Source of the DNA: Burkholderiales bacterium
Lineage (GTDB): Bacteria > Pseudomonadota > Gammaproteobacteria > Burkholderiales > Burkholderiaceae_C
Direction: 5' to 3'
DNA: 5,349 nucleotides
Assembly (NCBI GenBank): GCA_947458895.1
Contig: CANHBY010000137.1
Coordinates: 1-5,349, forward strand
The notes under the pieces: generated by a model
The model's database searches: none
The model's input: the letters and a program-made list of their open reading frames with translations, nothing else
Told to the model about the DNA's origin: nothing
Part shown: positions 1-5,101 of the stretch, piece after piece
Numbering within the stretch: position 1 is the stretch's first letter
Layout: every line of letters starts with the position of its first letter
Position numbers and translations under genes: made by a program

Positions 1-398
1 AAGGTAGCCAGATTCACCATGGGAAACATCGACAGCCAGCGCATTTCTTCGGGCATAGAGCTGTCGATGACAGTTTGCAAGTTTTGAATACATTGCTCAA
101 AAGCCACGGTCTCGAGCGACTCAGCCAGCGCACGGTTCATCACCAGCAGCTGCAGATCAGGGGGTAAGCCGAGATCTATGCGCAGGCGCAATTCGCTGCC
201 CAGGATGTAGCTACGCTCACTGGGCCCCCATTCGATGCTCCAGCGGTTTTCATCGGAACTGGCCTCGACTGTAAAGCCCCCTCCAGTCGCCGCGCGATGA
301 AAGCCCCAGCCCTGCTGCCCACACCAGTCGGACAGGGCTTGGGTATCTGGGGCTGCCTCATCCATCAAGAACCACTTTTTAACCTGATCAAGCATCAT
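1..398 (-). CDS. Hypothetical protein, N-terminal 132 residues (runs off left edge)
   Basis: Open minus-strand frame from ATG at 398 to the window edge without a stop; 132 codons are visible. Two consecutive in-frame ATGs (398 and 395) begin it. I prefer the first because a GAGGG Shine-Dalgarno lies 6 nt upstream. The product starts MMLDQVKKWFLMDE and carries six Trp (9, 25, 31, 53, 57, 121). A strand-like stretch RWSIEWGPSERSYI (52-65) is followed by ELRLRIDLGLPPDLQLL (69-85), then a helical, acidic region ending PEEMRWLSMFPMVNL (116-130). No signal peptide, membrane segment or catalytic motif is visible, so a soluble cytoplasmic protein is likely. The style recalls uncharacterised proteins of Comamonadaceae; that is memory, not a search. 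Codon use fits a real gene, and no other frame here is equally convincing. Function unknown. It is divergent from ychF, 812 nt away. Confidence 0.8.
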   Translation of the reverse strand, partial: MMLDQVKKWFLMDEAAPDTQALSDWCGQQGWGFHRAATGGGFTVEASSDENRWSIEWGPSERSYILGSELRLRIDLGLPPDLQLLVMNRALAESLETVAFEQCIQNLQTVIDSSMPEEMRWLSMFPMVNLAT

Positions 399-583
399 CC
401 TGCACCCTCAAGGTTCGAAAGTTACGCCGACCTACCTACGCCATACCAACCGTGACTCAGCAGCAACGAACGCTTTAACACTCTTTCCTGAGCCGGGGCG
501 GCAAAACCCAAAGACTCACTCAGATTCGTGGCGCAATCCGGGGCTGGGTGGCATCACAAACTCATCTGAGTCGTGCCATGCCC
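399..583. other. Intergenic spacer left of the palindromic element
   Basis: About 185 bp with no credible gene on either strand. It must hold the promoter of the minus-strand hypothetical gene, but I see no convincing -35/-10 pair. One short palindrome, ACTCA-TC-TGAGT, sits at 560-571, 12 bp left of the mobile-element boundary. No tRNA-like fold was found. Confidence 0.5.
405..409 (-). promoter_or_regulatory. Ribosome binding site of the left-edge hypothetical gene
   Basis: On the minus strand GAGGG lies 6 nt before the ATG at 398. A second purine group, CAGG, directly abuts that ATG, so the in-frame ATG at 395 cannot be excluded. The spacing favours the first ATG. Confidence 0.6.
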
Positions 584-610
584 TAGGGCCTGTTAACACT
601 AAAGATGCCA
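584..610 (+). repeat. Left terminal inverted repeat
   Basis: It matches 826-852 in inverted orientation over all 27 bases. Its outer end is TA followed by GGGCCTGTTAACACTAAAG, and its inner end is GATGCCA. It contains an HpaI-type GTTAAC palindrome at 591-596. Confidence 0.92.
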
Positions 611-620
611 GTGCGAACGC

Positions 621-709
621 GGTCATTGGGGCGCAGGGCAAGGCGCGCGGCGCTGCCAAGGCTATTCGCCTTGGCGAGACATGCAACGCCGCGCTGTGCC
701 CCAATGACC
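621..709. repeat. Hairpin domain 1 of the palindromic element
   Basis: Three nested stems are visible: an outer 12-bp perfect stem GGTCATTGGGGC (621-632) with 698-709; a middle 8-bp stem GCGCGGCG (645-652) with CGCCGCGC (687-694); and an apical 8-bp stem GCCAAGGC (655-662) with GCCTTGGC (668-675) closing a 5-nt TATTC loop. It would fold on either strand as DNA or as RNA. Confidence 0.85.
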
Positions 710-722
710 ACCTTCCCGAAGG

Positions 723-820
723 GTTGTTCTTCAAATGGCCTTGCGCAGCGTTGCAAAGCCTCGCCGGGGACCTACCCCGGCTTCGTTTTGCGCCTTGCTC
801 AAGGCCTTTTGAAGAACAAC
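723..820. repeat. Hairpin domain 2 of the palindromic element
   Basis: An outer 18-bp stem with one mismatch joins GTTGTTCTTCAAATGGCC (723-740) to 803-820. The middle part pairs imperfectly (741-757 with about 786-802). A 7-bp perfect apical stem, GCCGGGG (763-769) with CCCCGGC (775-781), closes a 5-nt ACCTA loop. The layout matches domain 1, but most stem sequence is different. Confidence 0.85.
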
Positions 821-825
821 GCATC

Positions 826-852
826 TGGCATCTTTAGTGTTAACAGGCCCTA
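826..852 (-). repeat. Right terminal inverted repeat
   Basis: Exact reverse complement of 584-610. The match stops abruptly on the inner side (GTGCG on the left against GATGC on the right arm) and just outside the TA (CCC against CCT), as expected of real element ends. Confidence 0.92.
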
Positions 853-896
853 AGGCGAAACCGGAAACTGCCGGAATCGAGGTGTATTCATGGGCC

Positions 897-925
897 ACGC
901 CAAATCGTCACTCACGTCAAATCGT
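897..925. repeat. Short tandem direct repeat ACGYCAAATCGT
   Basis: ACGCCAAATCGT at 897-908 and ACGTCAAATCGT at 914-925 agree in 11 of 12 bases with a 17-bp period, a spacing between one and two helical turns. Possible protein-binding site or chance; no known operator recognised. Confidence 0.4.
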
Positions 926-929
926 GTTG

Positions 930-989
930 GAACCGTTTGAGCAACCTTAGCAAGCCTGGCCGGTCGATATCGGTGCTTATGAACCGTTT
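930..989. repeat. 9-bp direct repeat GAACCGTTT, two copies
   Basis: GAACCGTTT occurs at 930-938 and again at 981-989, 51 bp apart, in the ychF upstream region. Function unknown. Confidence 0.35.
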
Positions 990-1195
990 CAACCCTCTTT
1001 TTTGACGATACCCTCTCGGATCATCCTTCACCGCAATCCCCGAGATGTACCAACAACCCACCACCGCACCCCACTGGCGAACATGAAAATAACGTGCTTT
1101 TCGGGGGTGCGCAGCAGCTTCAATGCCCCTGTTGAGCCCCTCGAAAAGGCCCCCGCCCGGCCGAGGCCTCAAAATACACATCTTCGAACGAAACG

Positions 1196-1210
1196 AACTG
1201 AAAGACAGTT
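1196..1210 (+). promoter_or_regulatory. Hairpin and weak RBS abutting the ychF start
   Basis: AACTG (1196-1200), loop AAAGA, CAGTT (1206-1210) form a perfect 5-bp stem ending on the base before the ATG. The only Shine-Dalgarno-like sequence, GAAAGA (1200-1205), lies mostly in the loop, 5 nt from the start codon. There is no stronger SD, so translation is probably moderate or structure-dependent. Confidence 0.4.
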
Positions 1211-2302
1211 ATGAGCCTCAAATGCGGCATCGTGGGCTTGCCCAACGTTGGCAAGTCCACCCTTTTCAATGCTTTGACCCAAGCCGGCATCGCGGCTGAA
1301 AACTATCCCTTTTGCACCATTGAGCCCAACGTGGGGATCGTGCCGGTGCCCGACCCCCGGCTCGCTCAATTGGCCGAGATCGTCAAGCCCGAGCGCATTT
1401 TGCCGGCCACGGTCGAATTCGTTGACATTGCCGGCTTGGTGGCCGGTGCCTCAAAGGGTGAAGGCCTGGGCAACCAGTTTCTGGCTCACATTCGTGAAAC
1501 CGATGCCATCGTCAATGTGGTGCGTTGCTTCGAGGACGACAACGTCATCCACGTGGCCGGCAAGGTAGATCCCATCGCCGACATTGAGGTCATCCAAACT
1601 GAACTCTGCCTGGCCGACCTCACCACGGTCGAAAAGAGTTTGCAGCGCTACAGCAAGGTGGCCAAGACCGGCGACAAAGAGGCTGCACGCTTGGTGGAAG
1701 TGCTCGCCAAGTGCCTGGAAACCCTGAACCAGGCCAAACCTGTGCGCAGCATCACCTTCAGCAAAGAAGACCAAGCCGTTCTCAAGCCCCTGTGCCTGAT
1801 CACCGCCAAGCCGGCCATGTTTGTGGGCAACGTGAATGAAAGCGGCTTCGAGAACAACCCTTACCTCGACAAGCTCACCGCCTTCACCAAAGCACAGCAT
1901 GCACCGGTGGTGGCTATTTGCGCCAAAACCGAAGCCGAACTCGCCGAGATGGAAGAGGAAGACAAGGTCATGTTTCTCTCCGACATGGGCCAAACCGAAC
2001 CTGGACTCAACCGCCTCATCCGGGCAGCCTTCTCACTCTTGGGCCTGCAGACCTACTTCACCGCAGGCGTCAAGGAAGTGCGCGCCTGGACCATCCACAT
2101 CGGCGACACAGCCCCCCAAGCCGCCGGTGTGATCCACACCGATTTTGAGCGCGGCTTCATTCGCGCTCAAACCATTGCCTTCAATGACTACATGAGCTGC
2201 AAAGGCGAACAAGGCGCCAAAGACGCCGGCAAGATGCGCTCTGAAGGCAAGGAATACTTGGTGAAGGATGGGGATGTGCTGAACTTCTTGTTCAACGTCT
2301 GA
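1211..2302 (+). CDS. ychF: Redox-regulated ATPase YchF (Obg-like, OLA1 family)
   Basis: Full-length 363-residue member of the universally conserved YchF/OLA1 subfamily of TRAFAC P-loop NTPases. The P-loop is GLPNVGKS (9-16), switch I contains [10 protein letters not shown] (31-40), and the G3 motif is [16 protein letters not shown] (72-87). The G4 position reads NVNE (207-210) instead of NKxD, the change that gives the family ATP rather than GTP preference. His114 (NVIHV) sits where E. coli YchF has its catalytic histidine, and Cys35 matches the cysteine linked to redox control there. A helical coiled-coil insertion spans roughly 125-200, and the TGS domain covers about 280-363, ending [10 protein letters not shown]. 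The protein associates with ribosomes and acts in translation quality control and stress tolerance in the cytoplasm. Unlike E. coli, no pth gene lies directly upstream. Start chosen by the family N-terminus [12 protein letters not shown]. Confidence 0.97.
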   Translation: MSLKCGIVGLPNVGKSTLFNALTQAGIAAENYPFCTIEPNVGIVPVPDPRLAQLAEIVKPERILPATVEFVDIAGLVAGASKGEGLGNQFLAHIRETDAIVNVVRCFEDDNVIHVAGKVDPIADIEVIQTELCLADLTTVEKSLQRYSKVAKTGDKEAARLVEVLAKCLETLNQAKPVRSITFSKEDQAVLKPLCLITAKPAMFVGNVNESGFENNPYLDKLTAFTKAQHAPVVAICAKTEAELAEMEEEDKVMFLSDMGQTEPGLNRLIRAAFSLLGLQTYFTAGVKEVRAWTIHIGDTAPQAAGVIHTDFERGFIRAQTIAFNDYMSCKGEQGAKDAGKMRSEGKEYLVKDGDVLNFLFNV

Positions 2303-2319
2303 CGGCTTTTGAATGTGAA

Positions 2320-2337
2320 GCTGGCGGGTCAGCCAGC
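2320..2337. terminator. Possible bidirectional hairpin between convergent ychF and dedA
   Basis: GCTGGC (2320-2325), loop GGGTCA, GCCAGC (2332-2337) make a perfect 6-bp stem in the 26-bp convergent gap, overlapping the dedA stop codon (2329-2331). Neither strand has a T-run after it, so it is a weak intrinsic terminator at best. Its position between converging genes is the main argument. Confidence 0.35.
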
Positions 2338-2982
2338 CTCAACGGCAGCTTGGCGTTTGGCCCGCCAAGCACCCAGTACTGCCAACAGAGTAGGAATGAG
2401 AATCAGGGCCCAAATGACTTTTTCGAGATGCTTCTGAACCAAAGGCATGTTGCCGAAAAAGTAGCCCGCGGCCAAGAGACCCACCACCCAAATAAAAGCA
2501 CCCACGATGTTGTAGAGGATGAACTTGGCTCGGCTCATTTCAGATACACCGGCCACGAACGGGGCGAAGGTGCGTACAAACGGCAGAAACCGCGCCAAGA
2601 TGATGGTGACGCCGCCATGCTTTTCATAAAAAGCGTGGGCCGAGTTGAAGGCCGCCTTGTTGAAAAATCGGGAGTTCTCCCACTGAAACACCCGAGGCCC
2701 CAAGCGGCGTCCGATGGCGTAGTTGAGTTGATCGCCCAGCACCGCCGCCACAAACAACAAGGCCATGGTCCCAGGCAAATTCAAAAGCCCCAGGCCACAC
2801 AACGCACCGGTCACAAACAACAAAGAGTCACCGGGCAAAAACGGCATGACTACCAAACCGGTCTCGACAAAAACCACCGCAAACAACAACACATAAACCC
2901 ACGGACCATAGGTCTGAACGAAGTGGACCAAATGTTTGTCGACATGAAGAATGAAGTCGATGAGAAAGTGCGCGATTTCCAT
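2329..2982 (-). CDS. dedA: DedA family inner-membrane protein (VTT/SNARE-associated domain)
   Basis: 217 residues, close to the usual length (E. coli DedA about 219). The N-terminus MEIAHFLIDFILHVDKHL matches E. coli DedA in style, which fixes the start at 2982. The VTT core has hydrophobic segments at about 26-47, 52-68, 72-90, 154-178 and 187-205 and no cleavable signal peptide. Conserved family residues are present: Glu40 and Asp52 in ETGLVVMPFLPGD (40-52), and Arg131 and Arg137 in RFLPFVRTF (131-139). These correspond to acidic and arginine residues shown to be essential in the E. coli relatives YqjA and YghB. FYEKHGG (118-124) is another family hallmark. DedA proteins support proton-motive-force and envelope homeostasis, and some recycle lipid carriers such as undecaprenyl phosphate; which applies here cannot be read from sequence. 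It is convergent with ychF and divergent from mutL. No good Shine-Dalgarno precedes the ATG. Confidence 0.93.
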   Translation of the reverse strand: MEIAHFLIDFILHVDKHLVHFVQTYGPWVYVLLFAVVFVETGLVVMPFLPGDSLLFVTGALCGLGLLNLPGTMALLFVAAVLGDQLNYAIGRRLGPRVFQWENSRFFNKAAFNSAHAFYEKHGGVTIILARFLPFVRTFAPFVAGVSEMSRAKFILYNIVGAFIWVVGLLAAGYFFGNMPLVQKHLEKVIWALILIPTLLAVLGAWRAKRQAAVEAG

Positions 2983-2985
2983 GGG

Positions 2986-3014
2986 GGCTCATTATGAGCC
3001 GGTTGGCATGAGCC
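2986..3014. promoter_or_regulatory. Palindrome with three GGCTCAT/ATGAGCC half-sites at the dedA start
   Basis: GGCTCAT (2986-2992), one base, then ATGAGCC (2994-3000) form a 15-bp palindrome only 3 bp upstream of the dedA ATG. A third half-site, ATGAGCC, lies at 3008-3014, exactly 14 bp further. On the minus strand the centre reads CATAAT, a 5/6 match to a sigma-70 -10, but I find no good -35. It could be an operator, a leader hairpin (GGCTC-ATAAT-GAGCC) or a core promoter. No known regulator site is recognised. Confidence 0.4.
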
Positions 3015-3100
3015 TGCGTGGACTGTTTCCATGCTTTTCACCTGCAAGAGGCTTGGCAAGGCCTCGCCTCACCAGAGAAATTTCCGAGAATGCAGTCGAA

Positions 3101-3140
3101 GTGGGCGGGAGCCGCATTTGCCCGTGCGGGCTGTTCCCAC
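3101..3140. other. Two-part stem-loop upstream of mutL
   Basis: GTGGG (3101-3105) pairs with CCCAC (3136-3140), and inside it CCGCA (3112-3116) pairs with TGCGG (3125-3129) around an 8-nt loop. It ends 33 nt before the mutL start. No T-run follows on either strand, so it is not a standard terminator. A leader structure or chance are both possible. Confidence 0.3.
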
Positions 3141-3173
3141 AGGCCGGCAGACTAGGGACACTGGCACACTAAA

Positions 3174-5054
3174 ATGCCCCCGATGTACGCTGAAACTTCT
3201 TCGCCCCCGAGCACCCCGCGCCCGATCCGTGAACTGCCGGATGAGCTGGTCAGTCAGATCGCTGCGGGCGAGGTGATTGAGCGCCCTGCTTCCGTGGTTC
3301 GCGAACTGGTCGACAACGCGCTGGACGCAGGCTCACGCTCGGTCACGGTCAAACTCACCTCGGGTGGCATCCGCAGCATCAACGTCGAAGACGATGGGCA
3401 CGGCATCCCAAGGGCAGACCTGGGCTTGGCGCTGCGCAGACACGCCACCAGCAAGATCGGCTCGCTGGCTGATCTGGAAAACGTCTCAACCATGGGGTTT
3501 CGCGGCGAGGCTCTGGCGGCCATTGCATCGGTCTCCGAAGTGGCACTGTGCAGCAGAACCCAAGGGGCTGAGCATGCTGAGCGCCTGGATGCTCGCACTG
3601 GCGAGATCATGCCGGCGGCGCGCGGCGTAGGCACCAGCATCGAAGTTCGCGAGCTGTTTTTCAATACGCCGGCGCGGCGTAAGTTTCTGAAAACTGAATC
3701 CACTGAGCTGGCGCATTGTGTTGAGGCGGTGCGCCGCCACGCGCTGGCGCGGCCGGATGTGGAGTTCTCCATCTGGCATGAGGGCAAACTGGTGCAGCAC
3801 TGGCGCCGTGGCACGCCCGAGCAGCGCCTCATTGACGTGCTGGACGCCGACTTCGAAGCCCAAAGCCAGCCCGTGGCGCTGGACCTCGGGGTGCTGCGAA
3901 TTCAAGGCCGAGCTGGCCTGCCCGAGGCCGCGCGCAGCCGCACCGACCATCAGTATGTTTATGTCAATGGCCGCTATGTGCGCGACAAACTGATTGCCCA
4001 CGGCGTCAGGTCGGCCTATGAAGATGTGCTGCACGGTGGGCGTCAGCCAGCCTATGTGCTGTTCATCGAGATTCACCCTGAGCGGGTCGATGTGAACGTG
4101 CACCCGACCAAAATCGAGGTTCGCTTCAGAGATTCGCGAGAGGTTCATCAGGGCGTGCGCAAAGCCGTGGAAGCCGCCCTGGCGCAGCCTCGGGCCGCTC
4201 AGGCTGCCGAGCCGCCAGCCACATCACCCTTGCCCGGCCTGTTCGACGCCGAGGCCTCACCAGCGCCTCAACCCTCAACACCTCGAAGCACGATGCCCAC
4301 CTGGGAGGGGTTTGCACCTCAGCAGGGCCGACTCGGTCTGGCCCAAGCCGCCGTGTTGTATGCCAAGGAGCCTCAGGCCCAGACCCTGGCCGCACCTGGC
4401 TTTGAGCACACGCCTTCACAACAGCCGGCGATTTCAACAGGCGCCCCCCAGCCAGCGCGGGAGACCTCTGAGTGGGCGCTGGGCCGGGCTGTGGCCCAAA
4501 TTGCAGGCATTTACATCCTGGCCGAAAATGCCCAGGGTTTGGTGGTGGTTGACATGCATGCGGCACATGAGCGCATCGTTTACGAGCGGCTTAAGCGCGA
4601 TCTGGCACACGCCACATTGGAGTCGCAACCCCTGTTGATCCCCACAACCTTCTCGGCTACGACGGAAGAAATCGCCAGCGCAGAAGCTCATTCAAGTGAC
4701 CTTCAAGCCCTCGGCCTTGACATTGCCCCTATCTCGCCCACCCGCCTGGCCATTCGCTCTCAACCCGCAGCCTTGGCGGGCGGTGATATCGTGGCACTCG
4801 CGCGCAGCGTGCTGAGTGAGTTGGTGCAGTTTGGCGGCAGCACCGTCATTGAGCGTGCCCAGCATGAGATCCTGTCATCCATGGCGTGCCATGGTGCAGT
4901 TCGGGCCAACCGGCAGTTGACGCTGGATGAAATGAATGCCCTACTGCGTGACATGGAGTGCACAGAGCGCTCCGATCAATGCAACCACGGACGCCCCACT
5001 TGGCGCCAAATCACCCTGCGCGAACTCGATCAGATGTTCTGGCGCGGGCGCTGA
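3174..5054 (+). CDS. mutL: DNA mismatch repair protein MutL, endonuclease-type
   Basis: 626 residues, full length. It couples mismatch recognition by MutS to strand removal. The N-terminal GHKL ATPase has the catalytic Glu44 and Asn48 in RELVDNALDAG (43-53), DDGHGI (73-78), TMGFRGEAL (106-114), GVGT (151-154) and Lys313 in HPTK (310-313). A Pro/Ala/Gln-rich linker spans about 335-432. The C-terminal dimerisation domain carries the metal-dependent nickase motifs absent from E. coli MutL: DMHAAHERIVYE (460-471), ACH (571-573), CNHGRP (603-608) and FWR (622-624). QPLLIP (485-490) fits a beta-clamp-binding motif. This points to MutH-independent repair. The conserved core begins at about residue 18 (RELPDELVSQIAAGEV); the ATG at 3174 gives a short Pro/Ser-rich lead, and the ATG at 3183 is an alternative start. 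No clear Shine-Dalgarno precedes either. Confidence 0.97.
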   Translation: MPPMYAETSSPPSTPRPIRELPDELVSQIAAGEVIERPASVVRELVDNALDAGSRSVTVKLTSGGIRSINVEDDGHGIPRADLGLALRRHATSKIGSLADLENVSTMGFRGEALAAIASVSEVALCSRTQGAEHAERLDARTGEIMPAARGVGTSIEVRELFFNTPARRKFLKTESTELAHCVEAVRRHALARPDVEFSIWHEGKLVQHWRRGTPEQRLIDVLDADFEAQSQPVALDLGVLRIQGRAGLPEAARSRTDHQYVYVNGRYVRDKLIAHGVRSAYEDVLHGGRQPAYVLFIEIHPERVDVNVHPTKIEVRFRDSREVHQGVRKAVEAALAQPRAAQAAEPPATSPLPGLFDAEASPAPQPSTPRSTMPTWEGFAPQQGRLGLAQAAVLYAKEPQAQTLAAPGFEHTPSQQPAISTGAPQPARETSEWALGRAVAQIAGIYILAENAQGLVVVDMHAAHERIVYERLKRDLAHATLESQPLLIPTTFSATTEEIASAEAHSSDLQALGLDIAPISPTRLAIRSQPAALAGGDIVALARSVLSELVQFGGSTVIERAQHEILSSMACHGAVRANRQLTLDEMNALLRDMECTERSDQCNHGRPTWRQITLRELDQMFWRGR

Positions 5055-5069
5055 AACACCTCACCTGAT

Positions 5070-5085
5070 GGCCCCTTCAAGGGCC
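5070..5085 (+). other. Small GC hairpin after mutL
   Basis: GGCCC (5070-5074), loop CTTCAA, GGGCC (5081-5085) make a perfect 5-bp stem, followed by GATTTTCTGG. The four-T run is too short for a confident intrinsic terminator. The hairpin could partly separate mutL from the next gene, whose start is 16 nt further on. Confidence 0.35.
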
Positions 5086-5101
5086 GATTTTCTGGATTGA
5101 C

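Larger units (their letters stand above)
584..852. mobile_element. MITE-like palindromic element with perfect 27-bp terminal inverted repeats
   Basis: The unit is 269 bp including TA at both outer ends, or 265 bp (586-850) without them. The ends are a perfect inverted repeat starting GGGCCTGTTAACAC. TA is its own complement, so it can be read either as the end of the inverted repeat or as a 2-bp target duplication, as made by IS630/Tc1-mariner-type transposases. Inside are two large hairpins (621-709 and 723-820) around a small centre, CCTTC-CC-GAAGG (711-722). No transposase gene is present; the small frames inside read both ways through palindromic sequence and look spurious. It lies wholly in the spacer between two divergent genes and interrupts neither. 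A non-autonomous transposable element is the best explanation. A REP/BIME-type repeat or a structured RNA gene are alternatives. The family is not recognised. Confidence 0.75.
853..1210. other. Intergenic spacer between the palindromic element and ychF
   Basis: About 358 bp without a gene I can support. It contains a 12-bp direct repeat (897-925), a 9-bp direct repeat (930-938 and 981-989) and a TTGACG hexamer at 1002-1007 that has no good -10 at normal spacing. AT-rich AAAATACA at 1171-1178 could be part of a ychF promoter but lacks a clear -35. An 89-codon minus frame and a 70-codon plus frame here have no recognisable product and no Shine-Dalgarno. Confidence 0.5.

Noticed and set aside
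405..425. GGTTCGAAA resembling a tRNA T-loop
   Set aside because: No matching acceptor, D or anticodon stems on either side; isolated word match.
560..571. ACTCA-TC-TGAGT palindrome as a regulator site
   Set aside because: Short and single, matches no operator I know; expected by chance in a spacer of this size.
584..852. Integron attC site or cassette
   Set aside because: The palindrome lacks properly spaced RYYYAAC/GTTRRRY core sites, and the perfect 27-bp outer repeats fit transposon ends better.
516..853. Small open frames on both strands within and across the palindromic element (minus 516-824, plus 605-853)
   Set aside because: They read through inverted-repeat and hairpin sequence, have no Shine-Dalgarno and give low-complexity products; palindromic DNA easily yields open frames on both strands.
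1002..1030. TTGACG at 1002-1007 as a ychF -35 box
   Set aside because: No acceptable -10 hexamer 16-18 bp downstream.
912..1181. 89-codon minus-strand frame upstream of ychF
   Set aside because: No ribosome binding site at the ATG, no recognisable motif, and codon use is not convincing. Kept only as a weak possibility.
1451..1993. 180-codon minus frame antisense to ychF
   Set aside because: Shadow of the strongly conserved ychF frame; its His/Gly/Phe-rich product matches no family and no RBS is seen.
2350..2997. 215-codon plus frame antisense to dedA
   Set aside because: Shadow of dedA, which has clear family residues and membrane segments on the minus strand; the antisense product is Gln/His/Arg-rich noise.
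3254..4148. Minus-strand frames antisense to mutL (3254-3832, 3486-4148)
   Set aside because: mutL motifs cover this stretch continuously in the plus frame; the antisense products have no recognisable domains.
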